From: Hypholoma sublateritium FD-334 SS-4
Taxonomy: Eukaryota > Basidiomycota > Agaricomycetes > Agaricales > Strophariaceae
Reading direction: 5' to 3'
Assembly: GCA_000827495.1 (NCBI GenBank)
Contig: KN817588.1
Span: forward strand, 149,677 to 213,676
DNA length: 64,000 nt
Numbering within the stretch: the first letter of the stretch is position 1; each line of letters starts with the position of its first letter. A model generated the notes under the pieces. That model had not been told where the DNA came from, made no database searches, and saw nothing but the letters and a program-made list of their open reading frames with translations. Of the stretch, positions 32,879 to 44,192 are shown piece by piece. The translations under genes and the position numbers were made by a program.

Positions 32879-35800
32879 TCACGAAACGAGGTCCTCAGGG
32901 TGCGCGCGGGTGTAGGGTTTATACGCCACATCATCCATATATGCTCTATCCACATTCCGCGTCCTAGATCCGCCTCGCGAGCCGCCCACGACCGACGTGC
33001 GCTGCGGCGTCGCCGGCCCCGCAGCGCGCGCCGGAGGTGCAGACGCAGGTTGTACATCGTCGTCCTCGCTGTCATCGTCGTCGCCCTCTGCGGCGTCCTC
33101 AGCCGTCGCCACAGACGCGTCACCGTCCACACGCGCGTCGGCGCTCGCGCGGGGCGCCTCCTTGCCACCACGCCGCGCGTCGCTGTTGTCCTGTCTATGC
33201 GGTAAATGACTGCGTTCGTCTCCCTCGCTATCGTGTTCGTCGTCGCTCGAGGGAGGCCCAGGTTGTGCGTTGCTGTCTTCTACGCCTTCACCTCCTTCGT
33301 CTTCGTCGTCGTCTTCTTCCTCCATGCCTTCTTCGTCCGAGACAGATTGCAGGTCCATCTCATCGTCCACGTCCGCAGGCCACGTCGGCGGCTCGTCCGC
33401 GATCGCGAATATCGCCCGCGGGAGCTACGAGTATCGACCCAGTCAGCCACGCAAAAAAGAAAAAGGGAACGAAAAAACGCACATCGCCAACGCGCCGCCG
33501 GAGATCGGCCCAGTCGTCCGCATCGCGCACGACGAAGCCGAGGAGCATGCTCGGATCCAAGGCGCTCACAGCCATCTTGCGCACGCGCGTGCAGTGGAAC
33601 GTCGCGAGGTCCGCCGCGGCGTACGCGTTGCAGTAGTGCAGCTGCAGCGGGTCGAGCGGCGGTGCGGCGCCGCCTGTCCGCGCGGGCGGGGTGCCCGGGG
33701 CGGGGCCTGTGGGGGTGAGCATCAGCGTTTGCGGCTCCACGCGTTGGAGGGTTCGTATTGGGCGACCGGGGGTGGGAGAGGGAGCGGGGGACCTACCCTG
33801 TGCGGCGCCCGCGAAGCGGTGCTGCCCATGCTGCTCATACGACGGCGGCGGGCTGCGGCTCTCGTCCTCCTCCGGCGCGCCTTCCCAGTCGTCCCCGTCC
33901 CCGCCATCCGCCTCGCGCGCGGCGTCCGCGGCCTCCGTCTGCTGCGTATCCGACGAGGAGCCGGAGAACTGGTGCTGCAGCGGGCTGGGCGACACCGGCG
34001 TGTGGTACGAGAAGCTCGAGCTCGACGCGCCGCTCCGCACAGATGTGGGCGACGCCGGCGGCTGCGGGCGCAGCGCGCTGGTATTGGTGCCTGCGGTGGC
34101 GGTGGTGGAGGAGCGGCTGTGCTCGCCCTGCAGCCCGGCGAGCGCCCTGCGGCGCCCGTCGCGCGCGACCTCCTCCTCGCGCCGGCGCTGCTCGGTGTAC
34201 TGCGCTTGCACGTGCGGCGGCGGCGGTGGGCGCAGCGGTACCGCTGGACGCGCGTGGTGTGGGTCGAGGTAGAACAGGCTGTCGGCCTGGCTCCCGACGA
34301 AGTAGTACGACGACGCGGGGCGCCCGCCGGCGATGCCGACGCTCTGCGGGAAAGTGTACAGCATCTATCGTAAGGGAGATGATGATGATGCGCGTTCAGC
34401 TTTGGGCATGGCGGTGTGGGTAGGAGGAGGAACGCACCTTGATGGAGTCGTGATAGATCGGATTGACGCCCGAGATGCCCAGCCGCACGCCGAGGAGGAG
34501 GAGCACCGGCCGCGCGCCCCACGTCCCAGACTGCGCGCGGCGCGGCGTGCGCGACGTGGAATCATGGCTTGCGGCGAAGACTTCCGTCTCGTAGAGCGTG
34601 CCGTCGATCGCGAGCGCGACGCCCAGGCCACATTCTGGGAAAGCACTCACCAGCGTCCTGCGCAGAGGGGGCGTTAGTTGGGGCGAGAGAATGTAGACGC
34701 TATACGCACTTGATGGCGCCGGCGGCGACGCTGGGGCCGAACCATTGCCCGACCTGGGTGCCAAGCTCCTTTCCCGCGAGAGCCATGCGGTGCACGCTGA
34801 ACGGCGCGTGCGAATCGGGGGTATCGAGGAACCAGGTGATGATGCGGACGTATGTGGCGTAGTCGGCCGTGGCGACGGGGTGAGGAGGACGACGCCAGTC
34901 TGTTTGAGATAGTTAGAAAGCGATCAAACGAGACGACGTAAATTTGTAAAGATAAGCTTGCCTCGACCAAGGAGAACTTCTATTAATGCATTCGCCAGGA
35001 GGCTCTGCCCTGTCCTGACCATACACCCCCATCCACTATCCGCGTTCCACGACTTCTCAGCGGCCCAGGGCCAGACCTTGCGTCCCGGCGTCAGGCTCTT
35101 GTCATCCTGCGATTCCTGGGGGTGCGCGTGGGATAGCTGGTCGGGTGGCGAGCAAGGCTCGAGCTCCACGAGGCGGGTATCGCGAATCGGACTCGCAAGG
35201 TGCGAGCGATAAGTGAGCCAGACGCGCGACGTGAAGTCGGCGTAGAACGCAGGCGGCCACGCCAATGCTGGGTCGGGCGGCGTACTCGCGCCGGGTGTCG
35301 GCAGGACCGGGGCGCTCTCCGTCGCGCTCAGAGAGCTGCGCCAGCTGCCGCGTCGCGCCTTCGTCTTTCCTTCCTTGCGATGCAGCACGAGCGGGAGGCC
35401 GTCGGACGCAGGCGGCTCCCAGCCGGGGTGACGCACGCCAAGCAGCCAGATGGGGTCCGGGCAACGGTCGGGGACGGCGTCCGAATCGCGCAGGAAGCGC
35501 ATGGCCTTGTCGAGCGTGCCCTTGCCGTGCTTGGCGGCGGCGAGAAGGGCGGCGGGGCCTGTCGTACGACGTGGGCTAGCGGAGCCCTCGCGGGCGCCGC
35601 CGGGTGAGTGCTGTGCGAGGATGGCGGGGAGGGAGAGATCGTTGGAAGAGGCGGAAAAGGTGTGCGCCAGCCAGCCGCCGAGGCGCGTGGGGAGGTCGCC
35701 TAAGCGTGCGCTGCCGCTACTGGTGCTCGAGTAGAGACTCTGGACGTGCTGTGCAGCTGAGGTGGATGGAGGCGGGCATTCTGAGACGGCGCGAGCACGT

Positions 35801-36129
35801 AGGACGGGGGCGACGATGGCTCCCAGGCTATCGTCGTCGGCGTCGTCCTCGTCCTCGTGAGGAGGTGGGTCGACGACGATCGGCAACGTTTGAACATTGG
35901 ACTCGTCGTCGGCAGGCGCGATGGACTTTCGCTTCTTGTTCATCGACAAGAACTTGCTTCGCTGCTTCAGGACGCTCGGCTCCGTTGGAGAGGAGATGGT
36001 GACGGATTCTGACTTTGATCGGTCCCTGGTCTGCTTCTGCATGAATCGCGGCAGCTTGGAGGATGGAGCGCTCGTCGATGGCGACGATAGGTCGCCCAAC
36101 GACGGCGGACTGCTGCTCGTCGTCGACAT
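32879..36129 (-). CDS. ATG4: Cysteine protease ATG4 (peptidase C54)
   Basis: ATG4 trims the C-terminus of ATG8 and later cuts ATG8 from phosphatidylethanolamine during autophagosome formation in the cytosol. My exon model is 36129-34962, 34899-34710, 34657-34438, 34364-33483 and 33424-32879, giving 1001 residues with all phases consistent. A Ser/Pro-rich disordered N-terminus precedes the protease. [13 protein letters not shown] carries the catalytic Cys (about C369), and [15 protein letters not shown] is followed by FYLDPHH with the catalytic Asp and His (about D560, H562). A roughly 190-residue low-complexity insert sits before [13 protein letters not shown], and the tail is long and acidic. 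Yeast and human ATG4 are about 400-490 residues, so this is unusually long but typical of large basidiomycete forms. Intron 1 uses GC-AG; the others use GT-AG. Confidence 0.92.
34900..34961 (-). other. GC-AG intron in ATG4
   Basis: The donor reads CGAG|GCAAGC and the acceptor AAACAG|ACTGG, with a TCTAAC branch-like site. Splicing here restores the conserved LGRDWRRPP. Reading through instead gives KLIFTN and then a stop. The intron is 62 nt. Confidence 0.8.
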
Positions 36130-37128
36130 CGCTCAGAGTGATGATCGGAGGATAGGGTGCTGGCGTGGGATCAAAATCAGAGGCGATGAGGAACAGGAAG
36201 TAGAGACTTACATCACAGATTTTGAAGAGAAAACATATGGCAGATGTCGTTAGGAGTCGTCTCTACGGGTTGGTCGTCGTGGCAGGAAGGAATCAAGTCA
36301 TACAGCCCGCCGACATTCGCCCTATTTGGTCGTGGTTGGTCAGCCTTCTTCCCACCCCTCATCCAACGTGCGCTGCGGCTCTGCATTCTTAAGTACCTCC
36401 AACTTGAACGTCCTCAAACAGCCTCAAACTCTGCTGTTACAGTCTCTGTACACGTATCTCCTCCATCTCCTCCATACCATTATAGCCGATTCGAAAAATT
36501 CTTTTCGCATATGAATCATGCCTGCTGTTACAGCACTCCGAGTCCGACATTCTTTTGACATTCACCAAACATTCGCCGAATCCGCCTGTACAACGAAGAA
36601 AAAACATTCAATTTCTCACTGAGGCCTTCATCATTCCTGTCGACCATGTCAGTGCATTCCTGCTCGCACAGAGGTCGCGCAGACAGACCTTGCCTTCCGA
36701 CGTCTATTTCCTAGCCGGAGTCGTGCGCCTACCCCAGCCGAGTCCGAAAGAATGGCTGCGACCCCTGACTTCGATGATTCGGAACCCTACACAACACGAG
36801 GGGAGTCTCATGGTTCCCGTCTCCCTCCTGAGGATGATGTGGAAAGCGGCCACCCGGACTGGGTCATCAGGCACAGATTTCAATCTTCCGGTGATTTCTC
36901 AGGTCCCCAATGCTATGCATGCCCGCGGACCCGCGATCAGTGAAGACGCCGGACTGCAGCGATGCTCTACGGATCCCCCTACGGTACCGCATCCTATACA
37001 TAGACTCAAAGCGCTAAGCCGTACGCGTCGCATATCTCGTTCAAGGTCATAACGGAGAATATCAAGATACAGCTTATCCAATTTGCTATCTCGCTCGCGC
37101 GCCATAATGTACATACATATTCACTTTG
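36130..37128. other. Intergenic region upstream of ATG4
   Basis: This lies between the ATG4 start (minus) and the 3' end of the DUF6533 gene (minus), so it should hold the ATG4 promoter. A plus frame starting MAATPDFDD at 36752 (63 codons) has an acidic, non-repetitive composition and could be a first exon, but no continuation was found. I do not call it. Confidence 0.35.
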
Positions 37129-38968
37129 CTATAAATCACAAACATCTTTACCTGGAGCGAACTCCATGCTCAGCTCTCCTTCCAAGTAGTCGTCTGGATT
37201 GAACGCGACTGAACGTAGAGTTGGGGTCCAGAACTCCATCGAGCTCAGCTGTGCCTCGGGCGCAGTCATGCTGGCGATTTCACTGCCCACCGACCCATTC
37301 CGCCGGAGGTTGATCACAAGTCGCGAGCCCTGTCATAGGTAGCGTGAATTTACCACTACGAGGATAATATTCGAGGGAGGACGTACTGAAAGCGAGTAGA
37401 GTAGTATGAACCAGCTGTCGCGAAGTCATGATGAGAAGTGTGTCGAGATATAGACGGGTCGACTTACGGATTCCACCAGTCGTTGAAGAAGGTCAACTTC
37501 GGCAAGAGATCGCTGATCATGGTCAACAGCGTGGCGACTAGCAAGATGGAGAAATCACGTTCATTTTTTGCGCAAGAAGTGACACGACATGTGGATCACG
37601 TACCAAAGATGAAAAAGAAATAAATCGTCCCATCGGTCAAGAAATCTATCATCAGCCGGTTATGGTCCCCGAAACTGAGATGCTTTCTCTTCAGGAATTG
37701 CGGGAAGATATACCCGAGCCGGTAGAGCGTCAAGATGAACAACGTCACTGAGATTTACATCCAGTCAATTAGTTCCAGTCGATCAAGCTGAATGGGATGA
37801 CTTACAGCTACCAGTCAACGCCGGAGCCCTGAAGTCGGTCGCTTGACCTCTCAGCAAAATATTGCACATGATTATATTTTTCAGCTCACCACGCAAGCAG
37901 CTCCGACCTGTATAAGGTGGGGTCGGCCTTGGTCTCCGTCAAGCACCCGGGACCGTATGTAGTCGTTTTGTCGGTATGCTCGCCGATAGTGACCCGGAAC
38001 GTGGTGATCAACTCGCCCTATGCGCAGTTTCAATACCTCCAGAAAATCAAGGAAATGGGGCTGGTATCGTACCGCGGTCTCAGCTGCGTAGCCAGCGTGT
38101 TGATCAGATTTGGTGACGCATCACAGACGGGCTGGGCAACTCACCGAACCACAGAAACCAGACGAAGATGATCACTGCGCAAGTGTTGTCCCCCGGCCTC
38201 AGCACTGCGGCAATTCAGTAAAGGCACGACGTACCCATCCGCGAGTGTCTGTATATGGCGCATATACGCAGGGTGAATATCGCCGTGACTGGTGGGAGGA
38301 TGCAGATGACGCCGCCGCTGCACTGGGTCAACAAAGCGAATAGAGGCGACGCAGTTCGAAGCGCTTACAATCCGTGGTACCATGTATAATCCGAGCACCT
38401 AGATATATTCATGGATATTGAGCGCACCCTCCCAGAAATGAGCCATGGGCGTACATCTATGGAACGCAAGCTCAGTAAACGAGGCTGGGGACGGGGCTGG
38501 ACCTACTTTGTCTGATGTGAACGTCATGTTCCGCACTGGACACGTCAATTCAGATCTATGATTGCACACAGCATCATATGATGCGCGATACGCAACACAC
38601 CGTAATATAGAATTCTGGGTAACGAGGTAAACATTAGCTGTGGAAGAATTACATCGAGAGGACAACACCCACGACAGATAGCAGACAGGATAATACCGTG
38701 AGATGACGTAGAGCACCTTTGGCGCCGACCACGCAGCGCTGCACACGACGTGAACACAAGTTCTACCTTGTAGAGAAGTGATACGTACCTCCAGATGTAT
38801 TTGAACTCATCGCCGAAAGAGAGAACCCAGTCGTAGACCATGAGCGTTATCGCAGATACTGAAAGCATGCGACGCATCAGCCCTGGTCAACGGCGGGATT
38901 GGTAACGAAAACGGGCACGCACACGACACATAGTTCAATATTCGCATCGATTCCTGCACTGGCGTCAT
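37129..38968 (-). CDS. DUF6533 multi-pass membrane protein
   Basis: This is a member of the Agaricomycete DUF6533 family, which are multi-helix membrane proteins of unknown function. The start MTPVQESMRILNYVS joins after a 64-nt intron to LSAITLMVYDWVLSFGDEF, the family hallmark, then WSAPKVLYVISRYYP. Well-supported exons are 38968-38923, 38858-38789, 38738-?, ?-38235, 38174-38145, 38017-37890, 37828-37806, 37747-37604, 37537-37468, 37414-37387 and 37329-37129. An 11-nt exon at 38083-38073 keeps the frame. Later segments include TAIFTLRICAIYRHSR, TYGPGCLTETKADPTLY, LTLFILTLYRLGY, a IYFFFIF helix and a soluble C-tail ending KDVCDL. The part at 38240-38700 could not be resolved into exons, so a damaged segment or missed introns are possible. 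Confidence 0.75.
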
Positions 38969-39864
38969 CTTCGGAGGACGCAGAGTGCAGAAGGAAGAGA
39001 GAAAAACGGACGGGGTTGTGGGGGAGTGGCGCACCTCGCAACGTCGCAAGGCACGGGCTTATAACGCTGTCGCTGCCCTCTAATGCCGTTATAAGAGACC
39101 TGGCATGAGATTATGATCGACATCCCTGTCCGCGTATTGCCTACAATGGGAAAAAACGCTTACATTTCTCGCAGATCAGCGGGCCATGTCAGGTCATGAT
39201 GTGAGCACGCCACGATGTCACCCGGTGTGGATACAACGTCGTGGGTTATTACTTGTTCGGACGGCGTCCATGGCGGGAGCGAGAGGCTATTCGCAGGAAT
39301 CTAACCGTTCCTGAGTATAAGCGCCTATATACGGGTGTTCCTGAAGGCGAGAAGATGTTCTCACTATCTACAACAGGGGACGTTGATGACAACATGAGTA
39401 CGCACCATGATCATCGTGATTAGTTGATCACATCGTTGGCCACTTTCCAGGAACGGATACAAAACATGGTGTGTTTATTGCGAGTACAGGTAAATGGTGG
39501 GTAAGTAGGCAGTGCTTCATTAGGTGGTGATACTGCGTAGACCGTGTCCAAGATCAGACATACAACAAATGGCGAATATGATGAAATACATACATTGATG
39601 AAACTAAATGATCAGCTGTTTCTTTTCGAAATCCAACTTCTGCTGTTTGGTGAAAGATCAATATATTAGGGTAACGCGGGAACGAAACAGGATGGACGAG
39701 CGACATAACATGAGAGCAGAAATGACTAGGTAGTAGACGGAAAGGAAGCGACCAGCAAATTAGGAATACATGGCGTGCAATATATATACAAGAAGATGAA
39801 ATGGTAGTATTCCGCAGATGACCAGATGAGAGAGACGGAAGGGGAAAAACAGAACCAATACGCG
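38969..39864. other. Intergenic region between the DUF6533 and G-alpha genes
   Basis: It holds the DUF6533 promoter at the left and the G-alpha 3' flank at the right. The only frames are 60-80 codons and have no signature. I see no repeat or RNA gene. Confidence 0.4.
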
Positions 39865-42212
39865 CTACAAGAAGTCGGCGCGTTTGAGATAATTTTGGAC
39901 GATGCTATCCTTGACTATAGATGGGGCCCTTAGTAAGAGCGTCTACTTTATAAACGCAGTATCAACGTACCAGCGGTGATGGTGTTCGCCGTAGCCGAAG
40001 TGTCCTATCAAAGCACGTAAGGAGTCGTCATCCGTGAATAAGAAAAGACACTCACGACAACAGATGTTGCATAGAAATAACTGCTCCGCTGCTCAGGCGA
40101 GTTCTCCTTGAGAACTTCGCGGAACTTTTCTCTAAGATCTACAGCACGAGGCACTTGGAGTTAGTATAGGGCATATATACGCGTGTAGTGCACTGACATT
40201 TAACGACGACGGCGGGTTCGTTCTTGCGGTCCCCAAAGCTGGGAAGGTACTCCCGAACCTTCACCCCCGCGCGCAGCTTGCGCTTGAGCAGGTCGCATTT
40301 ATTGAGGAAGAGTATGATCGTTGCGCGAGCCAGTAGCTTTGACGCGCAGATCTTACGGAAGAGGAGGAAGGAGTCCTCGAGGCGGTTGACCTTCTGATCT
40401 TCGGTGAGCCGTTCATCGAAACATGATACAGCTAAGCAATATTTCGTTCTCGCATCAGTTTATCGATAATTGAGGAGCGGGTTTACGTACGAGCAACTGA
40501 AAAGGATGATCACGATCGTAAGTAGCGGAAATGAGGAGCTAAACGAGAGACTAACGGAATATGATAGCCTGGATGTTGTCGAAGTACGGCACCCAAGCGT
40601 GGCGCTGGAGGGGGCCAGTGAGATCTTCCCTTCTTGGATAAATCAGGGTCATATAGGACGACGTACGATAGTTCTTGATCCACCGACGTCATAGAGTATC
40701 CAATCTTGTTGAAAATCGCTGCCAATTCCGCCGAAAGCGACTGGGAAAAATCAGATTCACAAATTCGCTTGAACTTCACATAGTGGATATAACACAGCCG
40801 TACACCCACCTGTCGGAGCGTTGAATTGTAACTTATACTCTTGCACCCCAAGCGTCCTTAAACGCGCTCGGACCACATCCGCGTCAGAGGGTGTATAGTC
40901 CAGGGTGGCGATCCGTGCGAGATCATCAAGAAAGCTGAAATGATATGATAAGTCAATCCCATGATATAACAGTCGTGTCACGTACAATCCAGCCCGCTCT
41001 TCTACTCTCACTTTCCGCCTCTTCAGAACAGCACGCACACCCTCGTCTGCCCACAGAGACTGCATCGCCTCCCGACAGTCAGCAAGAATACGCGTCGGTT
41101 CGTCCTCTTCCTCGTCCCCACTGGCTCGCGGTGCGGTGTCCTGACTGCTGCGCCCGTTGTTCGCGGAGCCATTACGCACGGGCGCCTTTCCCTTCAGCGA
41201 CCGGGAACTCGCACTGCGGACGAGCGCTTCATGAAGGTAATGCACGCCCCACTCTCGCCGCACCCGGCTCCCCCCGCCCACCGGTGTACGCGAGCGCGAC
41301 GCGTTACGGCCCTGCATATTCATGTCCCGCCCGCGGGGTTCATCGTCCGCAGCATCGCTCTGCACCTCGTCGTCCTTTCCCAGGACTCCCAGCAGAGAGC
41401 CTGATTCACTGCCATAATCTTCCGTGCCGCCCTCACCCAGGCGGCGCATCAGTTCGAGCTCCACGGCATGGAGGCACTCGAGGCGGTCGTGGAGCGTGGT
41501 GTATGTCTGCAGCAACGCCTCGGACTGGTGCGTTGTGAATCCCTTCCCAAAGGTAGGGGTCATAGGTCCGGGAGACGCAAGAGGGTGTTTGAACGACGAA
41601 GTACGGTGGGCCGTCTGAACTGTAGGTGAACCCAGCCCAGAGGCCATCGATATATGTCCTGCCCTGGGGCTTGACGGGGTTTCGCTTCCGTCTGGACCAC
41701 CTGAGAAGGTCAACACAGTCGGCGTTGGCGCCCCGTCCTCCACGCCAGCGTGAACGCCGTCAAGCTGGGCCTGTACTGCATCCAGCACAGACATCACCGA
41801 GCGAACGACGTTCAACTGGATGACAGCGCGCCAGGCAGACCGTTCAGCGTTCCATTCCGCACGGGCGTATTGATACCGAAAGTCTACGTAATCGTCATTA
41901 CACATTTTTTGAGGATGGACGGCGACACTCACTCTTCAGCGTCGTGCTCTTGCCTTTGGGGAGCTTCAGAACTATCTACATCGACAATAGATTGTATGAC
42001 TCACCACTCTCGCTCTGGCCGAGCAGAAGCACCCTGATCACCTTCTGCCGCTTCAGTCGCGCCTTTTCCTGCTTCAGCTCCTCGTCGATTCGGTCTGACA
42101 CCTTGCGCGCGGCAGCCTCGCGCTCCTCGCGGGCCACTCGTTCCCCAGCAGTCTCGTTCGGTGGTGGCGCATGGAAGATAGCAAACGGGTCAGGAGTGTC
42201 GGTGGTCCCCAT
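39865..42212 (-). CDS. Heterotrimeric G protein alpha subunit, long basidiomycete type
   Basis: This is a GTP-binding signalling subunit expected at the inner plasma membrane. MGTTDT fits an N-myristoylation site (Gly2, Thr6). Eleven exons give 593 residues: 42212-42005, 41953-41933, 41883-40986, 40934-40810, 40740-40667, 40604-40556, 40496-40491, 40431-40198, 40138-40056, 40004-39971 and 39914-39865. Motifs are P-loop GQSESGKST (65-73), switch I RARLRTLG (R400, T403), switch II DVGGSRT (435-441), NKCD (504-507) and the C-terminal VQNYLKRADFL. A Ser/Gly/Asp-rich insertion of roughly 200 residues splits the helical domain, where canonical G-alphas are about 353 residues in total. The catalytic Gln of switch II is Ser439, and the C-terminus lacks the toxin-modified Cys. 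All splice phases close exactly. Confidence 0.93.
40491..40496 (-). other. 6-nt micro-exon of the G-alpha gene
   Basis: TTGCTC lies between TTTTCAG and GTACGT, flanked by two 59-nt introns. It supplies Leu-Ala in AIIF-LAP-VSCFDE, the strand that follows switch II in all G-alphas. Skipping it keeps the frame and deletes only these two residues. Confidence 0.8.
41933..41953 (-). other. 21-nt micro-exon of the G-alpha gene
   Basis: This exon sits between CCCAAAG and GTGAGT and encodes the GKSTTLK part of the P-loop, with both borders inside codons. Introns of 51 and 49 nt flank it. Skipping would keep the frame and remove the nucleotide-binding Lys. Confidence 0.85.
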
Positions 42213-42876
42213 GTCGATTATGGGGGAATAGAGGCAAGAAACTAGAGGGTTGATGACGGTTGGGAGGGTAGCACATAGCCCATCATGCCGTCCCGCCGCT
42301 GCCATCACCGCCCTAGTCGGACCGCAATTTCGACACAGCCACTTGAAAATCAGAATAGATGAAACGAAGCGGCCCTTGAGCGGCCCGCGCTGGGCATGCC
42401 TAGACAGCCACAGTTTTCGGTGCCCATTTTGCCCTCTACACAGCGCCGTATCATTCCAGACTCCTGCTTCATCAATTGCTCAAGCTACATATCACGTACA
42501 GCCCCAATGAGAACTATAGCCGGCAGCTAGCCATGTCCGATCATCCCCCCCCCACGATACACAGTATCTTAAAGGCAATGCAACTGAATGTTGATAGATT
42601 GAACAACATTCCATTTTTCCGAGGACATCCGTGAATTCAGAATGCGGGCTCCACACAACCCGCGCCGTTCTCAAGATAAGGTTTTCCCGGATCCTGCTAT
42701 CGTACTCCTGGGGACTAGACATTCTCAAAATTTATACTATCTCTGGTCTTCCCCGAGGAGACGTTATATGTAATTACAACAGTCACGAAAGGAACTATTT
42801 CCGGGGATATTTAGACTGTAAAATTAATTCTGTGATATTCATATCAACTGCTGGTCTGTGAAAACGCTAACAAAAA
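42213..42876. other. Intergenic region upstream of the G-alpha gene
   Basis: This is the promoter side of the G-alpha gene and the 3' flank of the NACHT-like gene. A run of eight C's lies at 42546-42553. I recognise no gene. Confidence 0.4.
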
Positions 42877-43930
42877 TCAGAGCAGAATTTCACAAGAAAG
42901 AGGAAGTGAAACAACGGAATAGAAAACAGATCGGCAGAGCGAAGCAAGATTTCGTACTAGAGGCTTAAATGGTCCGCCGCGTTGTATCTTGATATCGACA
43001 ACTGGAATTGTATTAGCATACTCCATGAATGCAAGTTTAATATGCGTCGTGGGTTTGCTGAAGATTACGAAAGTTGCAGGGAATGCAAAATGCTCTGCTG
43101 CACTTGAGATCGCTTGGATGAGAAGTCTTTGGTGCGCCGCGCTGCATCTGTGAATCGCATCGATAATGACGACCAGTCGAGGATTTGGGTTATCCGAATT
43201 CCATAAATGTCGAAGAGTAGTAAACGGAGAAATTATCAAGGCGTCCAACTGGTCGAGGGGAGATCGAGATAGAATGGCGGGATCGTCGTCAATGGCTTGC
43301 GCTACGAGTTTTCGTGAATCTGGAAAACGGAGACATAGCTGGTATGCTATAGTTGGTATGAACGACGAAAAACATTTCTCGGTGACTTCCCCGAAGAAAA
43401 ATGTCGAAGGTCGAATATCTGATGTGACGCAGGAGTCGGCAACATATTGGGCCATTTCTGAAGTCCCTACAGCACCGTGAACCCATGTTATACGTGTTGA
43501 TATTGTTTGTGCTTTTATTGGTTCAATTATCTGTTTCAAAACTTCTTCGTGCGGTCTATTTGAACACCTTGGAAGATGGCATCTAGCCGCCGAGTTGTGG
43601 AACGCGTCCATAGAGGTCTTTCCGACCAGTGTATTCCATCCGAAAAGGCCTAATTCATGTCTAAGTATCGAGTAGCACGGAACTCAGATTATATGCTAGC
43701 TCACATTCCGTTTCAGACCTCATGTTTGCGATGAAGCTACCCCCCGTGACGACTACGTTGCTTTTGGAAAAAAGGGAATGTTCGAGGTTCTGTACAGAGA
43801 TAAAGGATGATTTTGTCGAAGCCGATGAGCCGTCGTTTCCGTGCAAGTCCTGTTGAGCAATGTAAGTCAATGTCAAAGTGAGGAGATAAGTATAATACAC
43901 ATTCGGTTTTACAACATTGTTCAGTGTCAT
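42877..43930 (-). CDS. NACHT-type NTPase, short and with degraded P-loop
   Basis: This resembles the N-terminal half of Agaricomycete NACHT/STAND proteins, which are candidate innate recognition factors. The model is exons 43930-43901, 43849-43705 and 43649-42877, giving 315 residues. Family marks are FSKSNVVVTGGSFIAN (the region before NACHT), RCHLPRCSNRPHEEVL, ITWVHGAVGTSEMAQ at the Walker A position, STFFFGE, FIPTIAYQLCLRFP, DDDPAILSRSPLDQLDALI, and VVIIDAIHRC at the Walker B position (usually DGLDEC). The Walker A Lys-Ser/Thr is missing (GTSEM), and Walker B has lost its acidic second residue. The protein ends soon after the sensor region, without the usual helical and repeat domains. It is probably inactive as an ATPase and may be a decaying paralogue, although the frame is open. 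Confidence 0.72.
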
Positions 43931-44192
43931 GTTGGATATTCCGATACAATGGGTCCATAAGTGCGAGATTTCTGTCGGACGGGGAATTTATGAGGCGGCC
44001 TGTGCTCTGCACCTATCGAGTGATTCGTTGAACTAGGGGAACGATGGGTTCATGCATCAGGAAACGATGTTGGGATGGTAAGGGGGTCGCATCTTATATA
44101 ACTAGACCAGTATTCCGTTTCCCAGGGTAGAAGTGGAGCAGTAGGCGCGCGTTGTAGATTCCATTCTGTTTCGCTGAGTACAACACTTAATC

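Noticed and set aside
33037..34423. Long plus-strand frames (193-367 codons) opposite ATG4
   Set aside because: They are antisense shadows of the GC-rich ATG4 exons on the minus strand, where the conserved protease motifs lie; they have low-complexity Arg/Ala/Ser composition.
33722..34522. Minus frame of 266 codons overlapping ATG4
   Set aside because: It is the +1 shadow of ATG4 exons 3-4, Arg/Ser-rich, and runs through intron 3.
36555..37052. Plus frame of 165 codons between ATG4 and the DUF6533 gene
   Set aside because: No family signature; an alternative frame at 36752 in the same stretch looks no worse, so neither could be chosen.
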